This document shows, piece by piece, positions 27,588-38,081 of a stretch of DNA of 64,000 nt (position 1 is its first letter; the number at the start of each line of letters is the position of its first letter). This DNA comes from Halochromatium salexigens (GTDB lineage: Bacteria > Pseudomonadota > Gammaproteobacteria > Chromatiales > Chromatiaceae). Position numbers and translations under genes: made by a program. Under the pieces are notes generated by a model, which was given only the letters and a program-made list of their open reading frames with translations, did not search any database and was not told the DNA's origin. The DNA is taken from positions 124,001-188,000 of the forward strand of contig NZ_NHSF01000054.1 of assembly GCF_016653295.1 (NCBI RefSeq), read 5' to 3'.

Positions 27588-30500
27588 TTAGGGGGGCGGC
27601 TTAAGGGCTGATTCAGCGGGAGTGTGTTCGCGTTGCATCTTGAGTGCGATCGGCTCGGCCGCGCCTAACTGGACGTTACGCCGTGGCAGGGCGATGTTGA
27701 TACCGGCGGTGCGGAACTTGGCATTGATGGCTTGGTGCAAATCGCTGATCACCGGTAGCCGGAAGTCGAGGGTCTCCAGATAGCACCGCAGCACCAGATT
27801 GAGCGCGTGCTCGCCGAAGCCCTCGAAGGTGATCACGGGTTCGGGATGATCGAGCACCCTCGGGTGCTCGGCGGCGACCTCGGTGAGCAGGGCGAGCGCC
27901 TTGTTGGTATCGCTGCCGTGCTCGACCCCGACCGGGATCACCAAGCGGTTGATCTGGTCGCTCAGCGTCCAGTTCAGCAAGCGTCCGGTGATGAACTCCT
28001 TGTTCGGCACCAGCAGCTCTTGTTGGTCCCAGTTGCGCAGCGTGGTGGCCCGGATCTGGATGCGGGTCACCGTGCCGGTGATGTCGCCAATGGTGACCGT
28101 GTCGCCGACCCGCACCGGTCGCTCAAAGAGGATGATCAGGCCACTGATGAAGTTGGCGACGATTTCCTGGAGCCCGAAACCAATACCGACGCTGAGCGCG
28201 GCGACGAGCCATTGCACCTGCGACCATTGCAGGCCGAGGGCGCCAACGATCATCAGGAGACCGATGGCCGTGACCAGGTAGCGCGTCAGCGTGACCAGCG
28301 TGTAGCGCGCGCTGGCGCTGACCTCGGTGTTCTTCAGCAGCAGGATCTCGAGCAGTGCCGGGAGGTTTTTGACCGCGATCAGCGCGGTGGTGGCGAGTAC
28401 CAGGATCATCCCCAGATCGCCCAGGGTGACCGGAAGCAGTTCCTTGACGCCGTCGATCTCGGCGGTGTAACGCCAGAGCGTGAGCTTATCGAACAGATTC
28501 AGCGCCGGCAGCACGTCCGACCAGATCATCCAGAAGCCGATCGCGGCGATGATGACGATACTGCTATTGAGCAACTGCCGCGTCTGGCTATCGAGCGCCG
28601 CGAGATCGACGGGATTATCGTTGGCGTCGATCCATTGCGCGCCCTGTTCCAACGCCTCGCGCTGTGCCTCGCGTTGGGCGCGGCGCTCGAGCGCGGCCTC
28701 CAGCGCGAGCCCGCGCCGGGTCAGGACCAGCCAGCGCGCGACCATTTGGTGGAATATGACCAGCGCCAGCGCCAGCCAGAGCAGGGCGGCGACCGAGGTC
28801 AATAAGGTCCCCGCGGTGTAGATAAAGCCGGCGAGGGCGAGTGCCGCGAGTGCGCCCGGCATCGCCACCGCAAAGGGATACCAGAGCAGCCGCGAACGGT
28901 TGAGCCAAGCCGTTGGCCGGGCCGCGAGCAGGTTTTTGAACACGCCTCGGGTGGGGTGTAACAGCCAGGCTGTGAGTGCCGATAGCCCCAGGCAAAGCAG
29001 GATCAGCGCGAGTCGACCCAGGGTGCCATCGAAGGCGGGGTTGTGGGCGCGGCCGATGGTCTCGGTGACGAAACCGACAGGCAGGAGCAGGAGCGCGGCG
29101 ATCTTGAATCCACGGCGCAGTTTATCGAGGTTCTCCGAACTCCAGCGGAAGTGGCGCGCGGCGACGCCTTCGTTCATACACAGCAGCCGGAACGCGCGCA
29201 GATAATAGAAGGGTAGCGCGATCGTGAGGAGTCCCTGGCCGACGGCGAGCGCGAACGGGGAGGCGTGCGGTGTATTGTGCAGCGCCCATCCCAGCACGGC
29301 CAAGAACAAGGGCCAGGGCAGCGCGAGCAAGAGGGTCAGGCCGAGCGCGGAGAGCGAATAACCGAAGCGGTCGGTGCTAATCCGTCGCATCGGTTCGGCA
29401 TAATCACGAATGCGGCGTCGCAACAGGGGAGCTGCCGCCAACAGCCCCAATACGCTGAGCAAACCGAGCCAGAAGAGCGTCGATGAAGCGGCGGCCTGTC
29501 GCGTGGCCTGAAAAACGCTGAACCAGTGGGTCGGCGCTAGCAGCCACCAAGCTGCCTGGGGAAATGGGCCGAAGGGCTGTTGGGTGATCGGGGCGGCGTT
29601 GCGGACCCAGAGCAGATTCTCGGCGAGGAAGTCCCGGTAGCGCTTGACCAAATCGGCGTATTGGTCGGCGACGAAGTCGAGATCGGCGATCGCGCGTTGA
29701 TAGCGCTCTTTCAGACGCAGCGCGCGTTCGAGCAGATCGCGCTGACGCAACAACTGTTCTCGAACCTGCGCCTTGAGCGCTTCTGTGGCGCGTTTTTCGG
29801 CGAGCTTCCTGGCGATCGCGGCGTCGATATCCTCAAGCGCGCCGAGTTCGTCGCGCAGTCGCAGCTGGTTCAGGGTCAGCTGCGCGATCTGCGCGGCGCG
29901 CGCGGTCGCTTCTTCACGCAGGCTGCTGGCCTCCGGTAGATCGGTGCGTTCATCGACCAGAATCTGCCCTACCGCTTGGCTTAGGCCGGCGGCGCTAATG
30001 CGCGTGCGCGCGCTCCTGAAGTCGTTCTCGGTCTCTCGCAGCTGGTCTTCGACTGTGGCCTGGCGCTCGTCGAGCCGAGCGAGCGCCATCGTGATCTCGC
30101 TGATGGTCTCGCTGATCTGTCGATTACGGTGCGCTAGCTCGCGCACCAATGGATCGGCGTCACCGAGTTCACGCTCCGCAGATTCAGTCTCTTGTCGTGC
30201 TCGCTCGGCCTCAAGGCGGCGCAGGCGGTCCGCCTCGTTCTCGAGGGAGGTCCGACGCAGGCGCAGACGTTGCAGCTGCGCCGCGTGCTGAGCCCGTTGG
30301 GCCTCGGCGAGCTGACGCCGGGCCTCGGCGCTGAGGATGCGTTGTTCGAGCATCAGCATCTCGGCGCGGAGGGCATCGCGCTCGGTCTCGAGCGCCCAGG
30401 CACGGGCTTGGCGGGCAGCCTCGTTTTGTCCCTCGGGCTGCGGGCGCTTCAGCTCCTTGTCGAGCTCGGCGATGCGCTGAGGGATCTCGCCGAGGCGCCG

Positions 30501-31091
30501 GCGCGCGGCTACGAGTTGCTCGGATTCCTGCTCGAGTCTGTCGTTGAGTGTGCCGAGCTGTGCTTCGAGCGAGGCGGCCTCGGCTTGCGCGCGCGCGAGG
30601 CGCTGCTCGATCTGATCGATGCCGGCATCTGCGGGCAGGTCGAGCGACGGATCGGGCGTGGCCTCGAGTTCGGCGCGCAGTGCTTCGGCCTCGGCTGGCG
30701 CTGTCCTCAGGGCGTCAAAGTAGCCCATGGCTTGGGCCTGAAAATTGCTTAAGATTTCTAGGTTGCCGAGGATGTTGCGATAGTGCTCGCTGAGGCGTTG
30801 CTTGGTTTCCTTAGGCAGATCCTTGTCCTCGGCGAGTTCGCTGAGCTTGGCCTCGATTTGCGCATGGGTGACGCTCGTCTGGATGCTCAGGGGAGCCTCT
30901 GCTGGGAGGTTAGGCTGCGCGCTTGCGCTCGCGATCAATAGGCCGGTGAAATCGACCATTGCGAGCAGCAGGCTCAGCAGGCCGAGCAACAGCGCCGTGG
31001 CGGCCTGGCCGTGCTGGCATCGCGTATGCGGAGCGCAGGGGCGATGAGGTGATCGAGCCTGTTGGCGAGCGCGCAATCCGAGACTAGGCAT
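27588..31091 (-). CDS. Large mechanosensitive channel, MscK/KefA-like
   Basis: A 1167-residue protein. A signal peptide (cleaved near ASASAQ) precedes a periplasmic coiled-coil region of some 450 residues, rich in Glu, Arg and Leu. About eleven membrane helices follow. The C-terminal 250 residues hold the MscS channel domain with its pore helix region (GIGFGLQEIVANFISGLII) and the beta domain (ERPVRVGDTVTIGDITGTV). The layout equals MscK/MscM (YjeP)-type channels. It opens on membrane tension to release solutes. No K+ regulation site can be read. Confidence 0.9.
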   Translation of the reverse strand: MPSLGLRARQQARSPHRPCAPHTRCQHGQAATALLLGLLSLLLAMVDFTGLLIASASAQPNLPAEAPLSIQTSVTHAQIEAKLSELAEDKDLPKETKQRLSEHYRNILGNLEILSNFQAQAMGYFDALRTAPAEAEALRAELEATPDPSLDLPADAGIDQIEQRLARAQAEAASLEAQLGTLNDRLEQESEQLVAARRRLGEIPQRIAELDKELKRPQPEGQNEAARQARAWALETERDALRAEMLMLEQRILSAEARRQLAEAQRAQHAAQLQRLRLRRTSLENEADRLRRLEAERARQETESAERELGDADPLVRELAHRNRQISETISEITMALARLDERQATVEDQLRETENDFRSARTRISAAGLSQAVGQILVDERTDLPEASSLREEATARAAQIAQLTLNQLRLRDELGALEDIDAAIARKLAEKRATEALKAQVREQLLRQRDLLERALRLKERYQRAIADLDFVADQYADLVKRYRDFLAENLLWVRNAAPITQQPFGPFPQAAWWLLAPTHWFSVFQATRQAAASSTLFWLGLLSVLGLLAAAPLLRRRIRDYAEPMRRISTDRFGYSLSALGLTLLLALPWPLFLAVLGWALHNTPHASPFALAVGQGLLTIALPFYYLRAFRLLCMNEGVAARHFRWSSENLDKLRRGFKIAALLLLPVGFVTETIGRAHNPAFDGTLGRLALILLCLGLSALTAWLLHPTRGVFKNLLAARPTAWLNRSRLLWYPFAVAMPGALAALALAGFIYTAGTLLTSVAALLWLALALVIFHQMVARWLVLTRRGLALEAALERRAQREAQREALEQGAQWIDANDNPVDLAALDSQTRQLLNSSIVIIAAIGFWMIWSDVLPALNLFDKLTLWRYTAEIDGVKELLPVTLGDLGMILVLATTALIAVKNLPALLEILLLKNTEVSASARYTLVTLTRYLVTAIGLLMIVGALGLQWSQVQWLVAALSVGIGFGLQEIVANFISGLIILFERPVRVGDTVTIGDITGTVTRIQIRATTLRNWDQQELLVPNKEFITGRLLNWTLSDQINRLVIPVGVEHGSDTNKALALLTEVAAEHPRVLDHPEPVITFEGFGEHALNLVLRCYLETLDFRLPVISDLHQAINAKFRTAGINIALPRRNVQLGAAEPIALKMQREHTPAESALKPPP

Positions 31092-31157
31092 GGGTGTTCG
31101 ACAGCGTCCGAGGTGGCTGGCGTGCTGAGTGCTGTGGCTGCTTAGGGCTGAGTGAGT

Positions 31158-32534
31158 TCAGGGCTGGCGATGCAATGGCTTGATGTAGACCTGTGAATTA
31201 CGCGCGTTGTTGTACAGGCGCCGACGCTCCTCGGGCAGGTCGTCGACATCGCCGGGCAGGAAGCCGCGTTCGCGGAACCAGTGCGCGGTTTGCGTCGTCA
31301 GCACGAAGAGCCGTTCGAGGCCCAGCGCGCGTGCCTGTGCTTCCATGTGCGCGAGCAGGCGGTCGCCGCGCCCTTGGGCGCGATAGCGTGGGTGGACGGC
31401 GACGCAAGCAAGTTCCCCGATCGGCGCGCGCGGACAGGCCGACAGCGAGGCGCAGGCGATGATGGTGCCATCGAGTTCGGTGACCTGGAAGCGATCGATG
31501 ACCAGTTCCAACTCCTCGGCCGTGCGCGGCACCAGGATGCCGGCGCGCTCCATCGGCTCGAGCAGGCCGCGGATGCCGGGGATATCGCTGCTGCGAGCCG
31601 GGCGCAGGTGTTCGTAGGGCTCGCCGGTCATGAGGGTGCCGGCGCCATCGCGCGTGAACAGTTCGCGCAGGAGTGCGGCGGGGTCGTCGCGGCCAACAAT
31701 GTGGACTCGGGCGATGCCGTGCTCGCAGGCCTCGGCACCGGCGCGTAGCGCTTGTGCGAGGTCTTCGCCGAGGTCGCCGCGCTGGGCAAGCAGGTCCGCG
31801 ACCTCGGCGCCGAGTAGGTGCGAGCGGACCCGAGGCGCTTGGTCGGCATCGCTGGGCGTCTGCCTGGGGGCCTGGCTAGGTGCTTCGCTGAGGCCGCCGC
31901 CTTCGACGAGGAAGATCAGCTTGTCCGCTTGCAGGGCGATGGCGGCCGCACGCGCGACATCGGCGGCGGTGAGGTTGAAGACCTCACCGGTCGGCGAGTA
32001 GCCGATCGGCGGCATCAGGGCGACGGCACCATCATCGAGCCGCTGGCCGAGCGAGGCGCGGTCGATGCGGCGCACCGCGCCGGTATGCTTGTAATCGATG
32101 CCGTTGAGCACGCCGAGCGGCCGTGCGAAGACGAAATTACCGGAGGCCACCGGGATGCGCACGCCGGCCATCGGCGAGTTCGCCAGGCCGAGCGACAACA
32201 GGGCCTCGATCTCGACGCGCGCGGTGCCGGCGGCCTCCTTGACGCAGGCGAGGGCGGCGTCATCGGTGACGCGCAGGCCGTTGATGACCTGCAGCGCCGC
32301 GTCGCGTTCGGCCAAGCGGTGCTCGATCTGGGGACGGGCGCCATGCACGATCACCAGGCGGATGCCGAGCCCATGCAGGAGCGCGATGTCATGCACCAGC
32401 TCGGGCAGCCGGGCATCGTCGAGCGCCTCGCCGCCGACGGCGATGACGAAGGTGCGGCCACGATGGGCGTGGATATAGGGGGTGCAGTGCCGGAACCAGT
32501 CGAGGAAGGGGTCTGTGGTTGTGCGGGAGACCAT
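31158..32534 (-). CDS. argA: N-acetylglutamate synthase (ArgA)
   Basis: A 458-residue fusion of an N-terminal amino-acid-kinase domain (HRGRTFVIAVGGEAL, then LVIVHGARPQI) and a C-terminal GNAT acetyltransferase domain (IACASLSACP, then AVHPRYRAQGRGDRLL). It transfers acetyl from acetyl-CoA to glutamate, the first step of arginine synthesis, and the kinase-like domain carries the arginine feedback site in this family. The ATG at 32534 gives the N-terminus of known ArgA proteins; a TTG nine codons upstream is an alternative. It diverges from sucC over a 227-base spacer. Confidence 0.92.
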   Translation of the reverse strand: MVSRTTTDPFLDWFRHCTPYIHAHRGRTFVIAVGGEALDDARLPELVHDIALLHGLGIRLVIVHGARPQIEHRLAERDAALQVINGLRVTDDAALACVKEAAGTARVEIEALLSLGLANSPMAGVRIPVASGNFVFARPLGVLNGIDYKHTGAVRRIDRASLGQRLDDGAVALMPPIGYSPTGEVFNLTAADVARAAAIALQADKLIFLVEGGGLSEAPSQAPRQTPSDADQAPRVRSHLLGAEVADLLAQRGDLGEDLAQALRAGAEACEHGIARVHIVGRDDPAALLRELFTRDGAGTLMTGEPYEHLRPARSSDIPGIRGLLEPMERAGILVPRTAEELELVIDRFQVTELDGTIIACASLSACPRAPIGELACVAVHPRYRAQGRGDRLLAHMEAQARALGLERLFVLTTQTAHWFRERGFLPGDVDDLPEERRRLYNNARNSQVYIKPLHRQP

Positions 32535-32761
32535 CGGGTGAGTCCGAGTCGGTGCAAACAAAAGTAGTCCCGCCCGCGCGCCTCGGTCGCGGTGGCGACT
32601 CAGGACGCGATACGGGTGTCGCGTTGCGCGGGTGGGGATTTGGACGGGGCACTTGGTCGTTGTCCACGAATCCCGCAGAATACGCGATCATTGCCCTTTT
32701 GAGGATGGGTGTCGATGGTGCCGCCTGCTCCTCGGACAGCGCGAACCCCTGGTTTTTTTTC

Positions 32762-33958
32762 ATGAATCTGCACGAATATCAAGCGAAAAAGCTCTTCACT
32801 CGCTTCGCCATCCCGGTGCCCGAGTCGCTCGTGGCCTCGTCGCCCGATGAGGCACGGGCGGCGGCCCAGACCCTGGGGATGCCGGTCTTGGTCAAGGCTC
32901 AGGTACATGCGGGTGGCCGGGGGAGGGCGGGCGGCGTGCAACGCTGTGAGTCGGTGGCCGAGCTAGAAACCCAGGCAAGCGCCCTGCTCGGCAGCCGGCT
33001 GGTGACGTCACAGACGCCGCCGGCGGGGCTGCCGGTCTCGCAGTTGCTATTGGAGGCGCCGGTCGTGATCGCGCGCGAACTCTATCTAGCGCTGCTGGTG
33101 GACCGCGAGGCGGAGTGTATCGCCATTATGGCCTCGGCCGCCGGGGGCATGGACATCGAGGCGGTGGCGGCAACCCAGCCCGAGGCGGTGTTGGTCTCGC
33201 GGATCGAGCCGGCGGTAGGCCTGCGCCCCTGGCAATGCCGCCAGGTCGGGCTGTTCCTGGGTCTGACGGCACAGCAGCAGCGGGCTTTTGAGGGGCTACT
33301 GAGCGGGCTTTACCAGTTGTTGACCAGCTGCGATGCGCGCCTGGTCGAGATTAATCCGTTGGTGGTGACCGAGGACGGCGAACTGATCGCGTTGGACGCG
33401 AAGCTGGATCTGGACGATAGCGCCCTGTATCGGCACTTGGAGCTGGCGGCGCTGCACGACCCTAGTCAGGAGGATGCGCGCGAGATTGCGGCGCGCGCCG
33501 AGGGGCTGAGCTACATCAGTCTCGATGGCGATATCGGCTGCATGGTCAATGGCGCCGGGTTGGCGATGGCGACCATGGATCTGATTGCCTTGCATGGCGG
33601 TGCGCCGGCCAATTTTCTCGATGTGGGCGGTAGCGCTACCGCCGATCGCGTTGCCCGTGCCTTCGCGCTGGTGCTGAGTGATGACAAGGTGGCGGCGGTG
33701 CTGGTGAATATCTTCGGCGGCATCGTGCGCTGCGACCTGATCGCCGAGGGTATCCTCGCGGCGGTCGAGGAGGTCGGTGTCGAGGTGCCGGTAGTGGTGC
33801 GGCTGGAAGGCACCAATGCCGCCCTCGGGCTGGAGCGGCTCGCGCACAGTGGGCTCGCGATCGAGACCGCCGCGACCTTGGTCGACGCGGCCAACAAGGT
33901 GGTCGCGGCCGCAGCCGGCCAAGGCGCAACCATCCAGCACGCCGGAGGTGAGGCATGA
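32762..33958 (+). CDS. sucC: Succinyl-CoA synthetase (ADP-forming), beta subunit
   Basis: A 398-residue ATP-grasp protein starting [20 protein letters not shown], the SucC N-terminus. ATP-grasp motifs ([18 protein letters not shown]), the acidic metal site in [21 protein letters not shown] and the CoA-side [10 protein letters not shown] and [10 protein letters not shown] segments are intact. It makes ATP and succinate from succinyl-CoA in the TCA cycle. A run of eight T lies just before the ATG, and a clear ribosome site is missing. Its stop overlaps sucD by four bases. Confidence 0.93.
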   Translation: MNLHEYQAKKLFTRFAIPVPESLVASSPDEARAAAQTLGMPVLVKAQVHAGGRGRAGGVQRCESVAELETQASALLGSRLVTSQTPPAGLPVSQLLLEAPVVIARELYLALLVDREAECIAIMASAAGGMDIEAVAATQPEAVLVSRIEPAVGLRPWQCRQVGLFLGLTAQQQRAFEGLLSGLYQLLTSCDARLVEINPLVVTEDGELIALDAKLDLDDSALYRHLELAALHDPSQEDAREIAARAEGLSYISLDGDIGCMVNGAGLAMATMDLIALHGGAPANFLDVGGSATADRVARAFALVLSDDKVAAVLVNIFGGIVRCDLIAEGILAAVEEVGVEVPVVVRLEGTNAALGLERLAHSGLAIETAATLVDAANKVVAAAAGQGATIQHAGGEA

Positions 33959-34827
33959 GTGTGCTCGTCGATGCGAGGACGCGGGTGATCTGTCAGGGCT
34001 TCACCGGGCGCCAGGGCAGCTTCCACAGCGAACAGGCGATCGCCTATGGCACGCGCATGGTGGGCGGCGTGACCCCCGGCAAGGGCGGGCAACGGCACCT
34101 GGGGCTGCCGGTGTTCGATACGGTCCACGCGGCGGTGCGCGAGACCGGCGCCGAGGCCTCCATGATCTATGTGCCGGCGGCCTATGCGGCCGATGCCATC
34201 CTGGAGGCCGCCGATGCCGGTATCCGGGTGATTATCTGTATCACCGAGGGCATTCCGGTGCTGGAGATGCTGGCGGTGAAGGCGGCGCTGGCACGCGGCG
34301 AGGCCGTGCTGATCGGGCCGAATTGTCCGGGGATCATCACGCCCGAGGGGTGTAAGATCGGCATCATGCCCGGTGCCATCCATACACCGGGGCGGGTTGG
34401 CATCGTCTCGCGTTCCGGTACCCTGACCTATGAGGCTGTCGAGCAGACTTCGGCCGAGGGGCTGGGACAGAGCACCTGTATCGGCATTGGCGGCGATCCG
34501 ATCCATGGCTTGGATTTCGTCGACTGTCTGGCCTTGTTCGAGGCCGATCCGGACACCGACGCGGTGCTGATGGTCGGCGAGATCGGTGGTGGCGCCGAGG
34601 AGGCGGCCGCCGAGTTCGTGCGCCGGCGCATGACTAAGCCCGTGGTGGCCTATATCGCCGGCGTGACCGCGCCGCCTGGCAAGCGCATGGGGCATGCGGG
34701 CGCTATCGTCAGTGCTCGCGGCGGAACCGCCGAGGCCAAATATACGACGTTGGAGGCCGCCGGTGTCCAGGTGGTGCGCTCGCCCGCGTTGCTTGGGCGG
34801 CGCGTCGCCGAGCTGCTTGTTCAGTAA
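33955..34827 (+). CDS. sucD: Succinyl-CoA synthetase (ADP-forming), alpha subunit
   Basis: A 290-residue protein with the CoA-binding Rossmann domain ([19 protein letters not shown]) and the phosphohistidine loop [11 protein letters not shown], where the His is phosphorylated during catalysis. The [11 protein letters not shown] and [13 protein letters not shown] motifs are standard. The gene is coupled to sucC by an ATGA overlap. Confidence 0.95.
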   Translation: MSVLVDARTRVICQGFTGRQGSFHSEQAIAYGTRMVGGVTPGKGGQRHLGLPVFDTVHAAVRETGAEASMIYVPAAYAADAILEAADAGIRVIICITEGIPVLEMLAVKAALARGEAVLIGPNCPGIITPEGCKIGIMPGAIHTPGRVGIVSRSGTLTYEAVEQTSAEGLGQSTCIGIGGDPIHGLDFVDCLALFEADPDTDAVLMVGEIGGGAEEAAAEFVRRRMTKPVVAYIAGVTAPPGKRMGHAGAIVSARGGTAEAKYTTLEAAGVQVVRSPALLGRRVAELLVQ

Positions 34828-35262
<435 letters not shown>

Positions 35263-35292
35263 GCCCGGCCGCTCGGTTTCCGTTCCCGTCCC

Positions 35293-36114
35293 TCAGTTTC
35301 GATCCAGGCCGAGATAATCCCAGACGCGTCTCGCCAGGCTGACTTCGCTTGGGTCCGGCGTATCGTCGAGGAAGCGCCCCGCCTCGCGGTTCATCACCAA
35401 GACCCGGCGCGCATCAGTGGCGAGTTGATCCTCGCCCAGCCGCTGGTAGCCTTCGATCATCAGCTCTAGGGCATCCTCGACGGCGCCGGTGCGCTGGAAA
35501 CGCTCGACCACATACTGGCCGCGGGCCACGGCGGCGAGGTAAGCGCCCCGCTCCATGTAGTAACGCCCGACGTGCAGTTCACCTTTGGCCAGCATGTTAC
35601 GCAGATGTAACATGCGCTGCCGGGCATCGGCGGCATACTTGCTGTTGGGATAGAGACGCACAAGCTCCGAGAAGTCGTTGAAGGCATCCATCGCCGAGCC
35701 GGGATCGCGCTGCGAGGTGTCGAGTGGGAAGAAGCGGTCGAGGAAGCCAATGCTGCGATTGTAGTTGACGATGCCCTTGAGATAGTAGGCGTAGTCGACG
35801 TAAGGGTTTTGCGGATAGAGCTTGATGAAGCGGTCGGCGGCGGCAAGCGCCTGCTCGGGCTCCTCGGCCTTGTAATAGGCGTAGGCGATATCGAGCTGGC
35901 CCTGCATCGCGAAACGACCAAACGGATAGCGCGCTTCCAATTTCTTGTAGAGTTCGATGGCGCGTTTGTAATTGGCGGAATCGAGTTCGCGCGCGGCCTT
36001 GCTGTAGAGTTCGTTTGCCGACCAGCCCTCGGTCTCGTCGAACTCCTTACCGAAGATGCCGCAGCCGCTCAAGAGGGCAACAGCGATGAGGGTCGTCACT
36101 AGGATTCGGATCAT
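35293..36114 (-). CDS. bamD: Outer membrane assembly lipoprotein BamD
   Basis: A 273-residue lipoprotein. A signal peptide with lipobox LLSGC (Cys at about 18) is followed by five TPR-like helical repeats (Y-x-x-A-x-x-x-L-x-x-x-x-Y-x-x-A-I, with KLEARYPFGRFAMQGQLDIAYAYYK). BamD is an essential partner of BamA in outer membrane protein insertion. The ATG at 36114 is chosen for a normal lipoprotein signal; ATGs at 36144 and 36210 are alternatives, the latter overlapping rluD. The BamD/RluD divergent pair is a conserved gammaproteobacterial order. Confidence 0.93.
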   Translation of the reverse strand: MIRILVTTLIAVALLSGCGIFGKEFDETEGWSANELYSKAARELDSANYKRAIELYKKLEARYPFGRFAMQGQLDIAYAYYKAEEPEQALAAADRFIKLYPQNPYVDYAYYLKGIVNYNRSIGFLDRFFPLDTSQRDPGSAMDAFNDFSELVRLYPNSKYAADARQRMLHLRNMLAKGELHVGRYYMERGAYLAAVARGQYVVERFQRTGAVEDALELMIEGYQRLGEDQLATDARRVLVMNREAGRFLDDTPDPSEVSLARRVWDYLGLDRN

Positions 36115-36181
36115 GGAGAATGCGGCGTCGCTGCGGTTGTTCATAGGGCGAAGAGATGGCTTGTCAGTATACTGAATCGAC

Positions 36182-37222
36182 GTGACAGTCACAGAAGTGC
36201 CCCCAGACATCGCCGATATCGCCCAACGCGAACCAGAGTGCGAGCAGGCCAGGCTCGGGGAATCCGAGCCCCAGAGCTTGCATCTGCGGCCCGAGCACGC
36301 CGGGCGCCGCCTCGATCAGGTGCTCGCCGAGCTGCTGCCGGCATTCTCGCGCAGCCGACTGCGGACCTGGATCGAGCAGGGACGGGTGTCGCTCGACGGG
36401 TATCAGCCACGGCCGAAGGACCGCGTGCGCGGGGCCGAGCAGGTGCTGGTGCGGCCCTTGATCGAGTCCTTCGGCGCCTGTCTGCCGCAGCCGATTCCGT
36501 TGCGCGTCGTGTTCGAGGATGCCCATCTGTTGGTGATCGATAAACCGGCGGGGCTGGTCGTACATCCGGCTGCCGGGCATCCGGACGGCACATTACAGAA
36601 CGCGCTCTTACATTATGACCCGCGCCTCGCTGAGCTGCCGCGCTGCGGCATCGTCCATCGCCTGGACAAGGACACCACGGGGTTGATGGTGGTCGCGCGC
36701 AGTCTGCTGGCGCATCGCTCGCTGGTCGCACAGCTCAAGGCGCGCAGCGTCAAACGCGATTACCGGGCCTTGGTGGTTGGGCAGCCCAAGGCCAGTGGTC
36801 GCGTCGATGCGCCGATTGGGCGGCATCCGACGCGGCGCACGGCCATGGCCGTGGTCGCCGGTGGCCGGCCGGCGGTGAGCGACTACCAGGTGTTGGCGCG
36901 TTATCGCGCCCATAGCCTGCTCGGTGTGCAGCTGCAGACCGGGCGTACGCATCAGATTCGCGTCCACATGGCCCATCTGCGCCATCCGTTGGTGGGTGAT
37001 CCGCTCTACGGAGCGGGCGCGCGTTGTGTCGCCGCCGCTCGTCCCGAGCTGGCCGCGGCGCTGCGTGGCTTCCCGCGCCAGGCCTTGCATGCCATCGGGC
37101 TGGGGCTGATCCACCCGGCCAGCGCCGAGCCCCTGCACTGGCAAGTGCCGATGGCCGCCGATCTGGCCGCGCTCTGTGTCCTTTTGCAACAGGAGACCGA
37201 GGATGCGGCTACTGAGACCTGA
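36182..37222 (+). CDS. rluD: 23S rRNA pseudouridine synthase RluD
   Basis: A 346-residue protein starting at GTG. An S4-type RNA-binding domain (RRLDQVLAELLPAFSRSRLRTWI) precedes the pseudouridine synthase domain with the catalytic Asp in HRLDKDTTGLMV and the terminal QLQTGRTHQIRVHMAH motif. It makes the pseudouridines of 23S rRNA helix 69 (E. coli 1911, 1915, 1917). The bamD-rluD-pgeF order is conserved. Its end overlaps pgeF by 20 bases. Confidence 0.94.
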   Translation: MTVTEVPPDIADIAQREPECEQARLGESEPQSLHLRPEHAGRRLDQVLAELLPAFSRSRLRTWIEQGRVSLDGYQPRPKDRVRGAEQVLVRPLIESFGACLPQPIPLRVVFEDAHLLVIDKPAGLVVHPAAGHPDGTLQNALLHYDPRLAELPRCGIVHRLDKDTTGLMVVARSLLAHRSLVAQLKARSVKRDYRALVVGQPKASGRVDAPIGRHPTRRTAMAVVAGGRPAVSDYQVLARYRAHSLLGVQLQTGRTHQIRVHMAHLRHPLVGDPLYGAGARCVAAARPELAAALRGFPRQALHAIGLGLIHPASAEPLHWQVPMAADLAALCVLLQQETEDAATET

Positions 37223-37985
37223 TTGGCCGGCGCCCTCGACGGTGCGCGCGCTTAGCACGACACGTGAGGGTGGCCTGAGTACCGGGCCTTACGCGAGTCT
37301 CAATCTCGGCGATCATGTCGGCGATGATCCGCTGGCGGTGCAACGCAACCGTGCACTGTTGCGCACGCAGGCAGGGCTGCCGGTGGAGCCCGATTGGCTG
37401 CAACAGGTGCATGGCTGCACGGTCAGCGCCTTGCCCCGCGCACCGGGTGCGGAGTGCGTCGCCGATGCCTCGGTCGCGTTCGCTCCCGGTTCGGTCTGTG
37501 CGGTGATGACCGCCGACTGTCTCCCTGTGCTGCTCTGTGATGAGGCCGGCAGTGTGGTCGCGGCGGCCCATGCCGGCTGGCGCGGCTTGGCGGCCGGTGT
37601 CCTCGAAGCCACGGTGCGGCGCATGCAGCGCCCGGGCGAGCAGTTGCTGACCTGGCTGGGACCGGCGATCGGCCCCGAGCATTTCGAGGTCGGCGACGAG
37701 GTGCGCGATACCTTTTGCGCGGCGCGCACCGAGGCGACCACTGCCTTTCGTCGCACCGGCCAGGGGCGCTGGTTGGCCGATCTCGGACTGCTCGCGCGCC
37801 AGCGCCTGGCCGAGCTTGGCGTGTGCTGGATAGGCGGGGGGGAGCATTGCACCTTTGCCGAGCCGGAGCGCTTCTTTTCCTATCGGCGCGATGGGGTGAG
37901 CGGGCGCATGGCGAGTCTGATTTGGCTCGAGCCGCACCCGTTGCCCGACTCGGCTGCGTTTGAACCCGAGGACGAGAGGGCTTGA
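37203..37985 (+). CDS. pgeF: Peptidoglycan editing factor PgeF (YfiH family, laccase-like fold)
   Basis: A 260-residue protein. The LSTTREGGLSTGPYASLNLGDHVGDDP opening, QQVHG, a copper/zinc-site-like MTADCLPVLLCD and AAAHAGWRGLAAGV segment and the terminal CTFAEPERFFSYRRDG match YfiH/PgeF. PgeF removes L-Ser-containing precursors to keep peptidoglycan stem peptides correct. The ATG at 37203 has a GGAG-type site and gives the family N-terminus. Confidence 0.92.
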   Translation: MRLLRPDWPAPSTVRALSTTREGGLSTGPYASLNLGDHVGDDPLAVQRNRALLRTQAGLPVEPDWLQQVHGCTVSALPRAPGAECVADASVAFAPGSVCAVMTADCLPVLLCDEAGSVVAAAHAGWRGLAAGVLEATVRRMQRPGEQLLTWLGPAIGPEHFEVGDEVRDTFCAARTEATTAFRRTGQGRWLADLGLLARQRLAELGVCWIGGGEHCTFAEPERFFSYRRDGVSGRMASLIWLEPHPLPDSAAFEPEDERA

Positions 37986-38081
37986 CTAAGCATTGCTGGC
38001 GCACTGGCTTGATTGATCTCGACACCTGGTGCCGCTACTCTCTTTTTATTATCAGATCATTGAATCCACAAGCGCTAGATC

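Noticed and set aside
27807-28805. 332-codon frame antisense to the mechanosensitive channel gene
   Set aside because: It is a shadow frame; the channel gene has full domain support.
36182-37985. rluD/pgeF overlap as a sign of fusion
   Set aside because: A 20-base overlap with separate starts is the ordinary conserved arrangement of these two genes.
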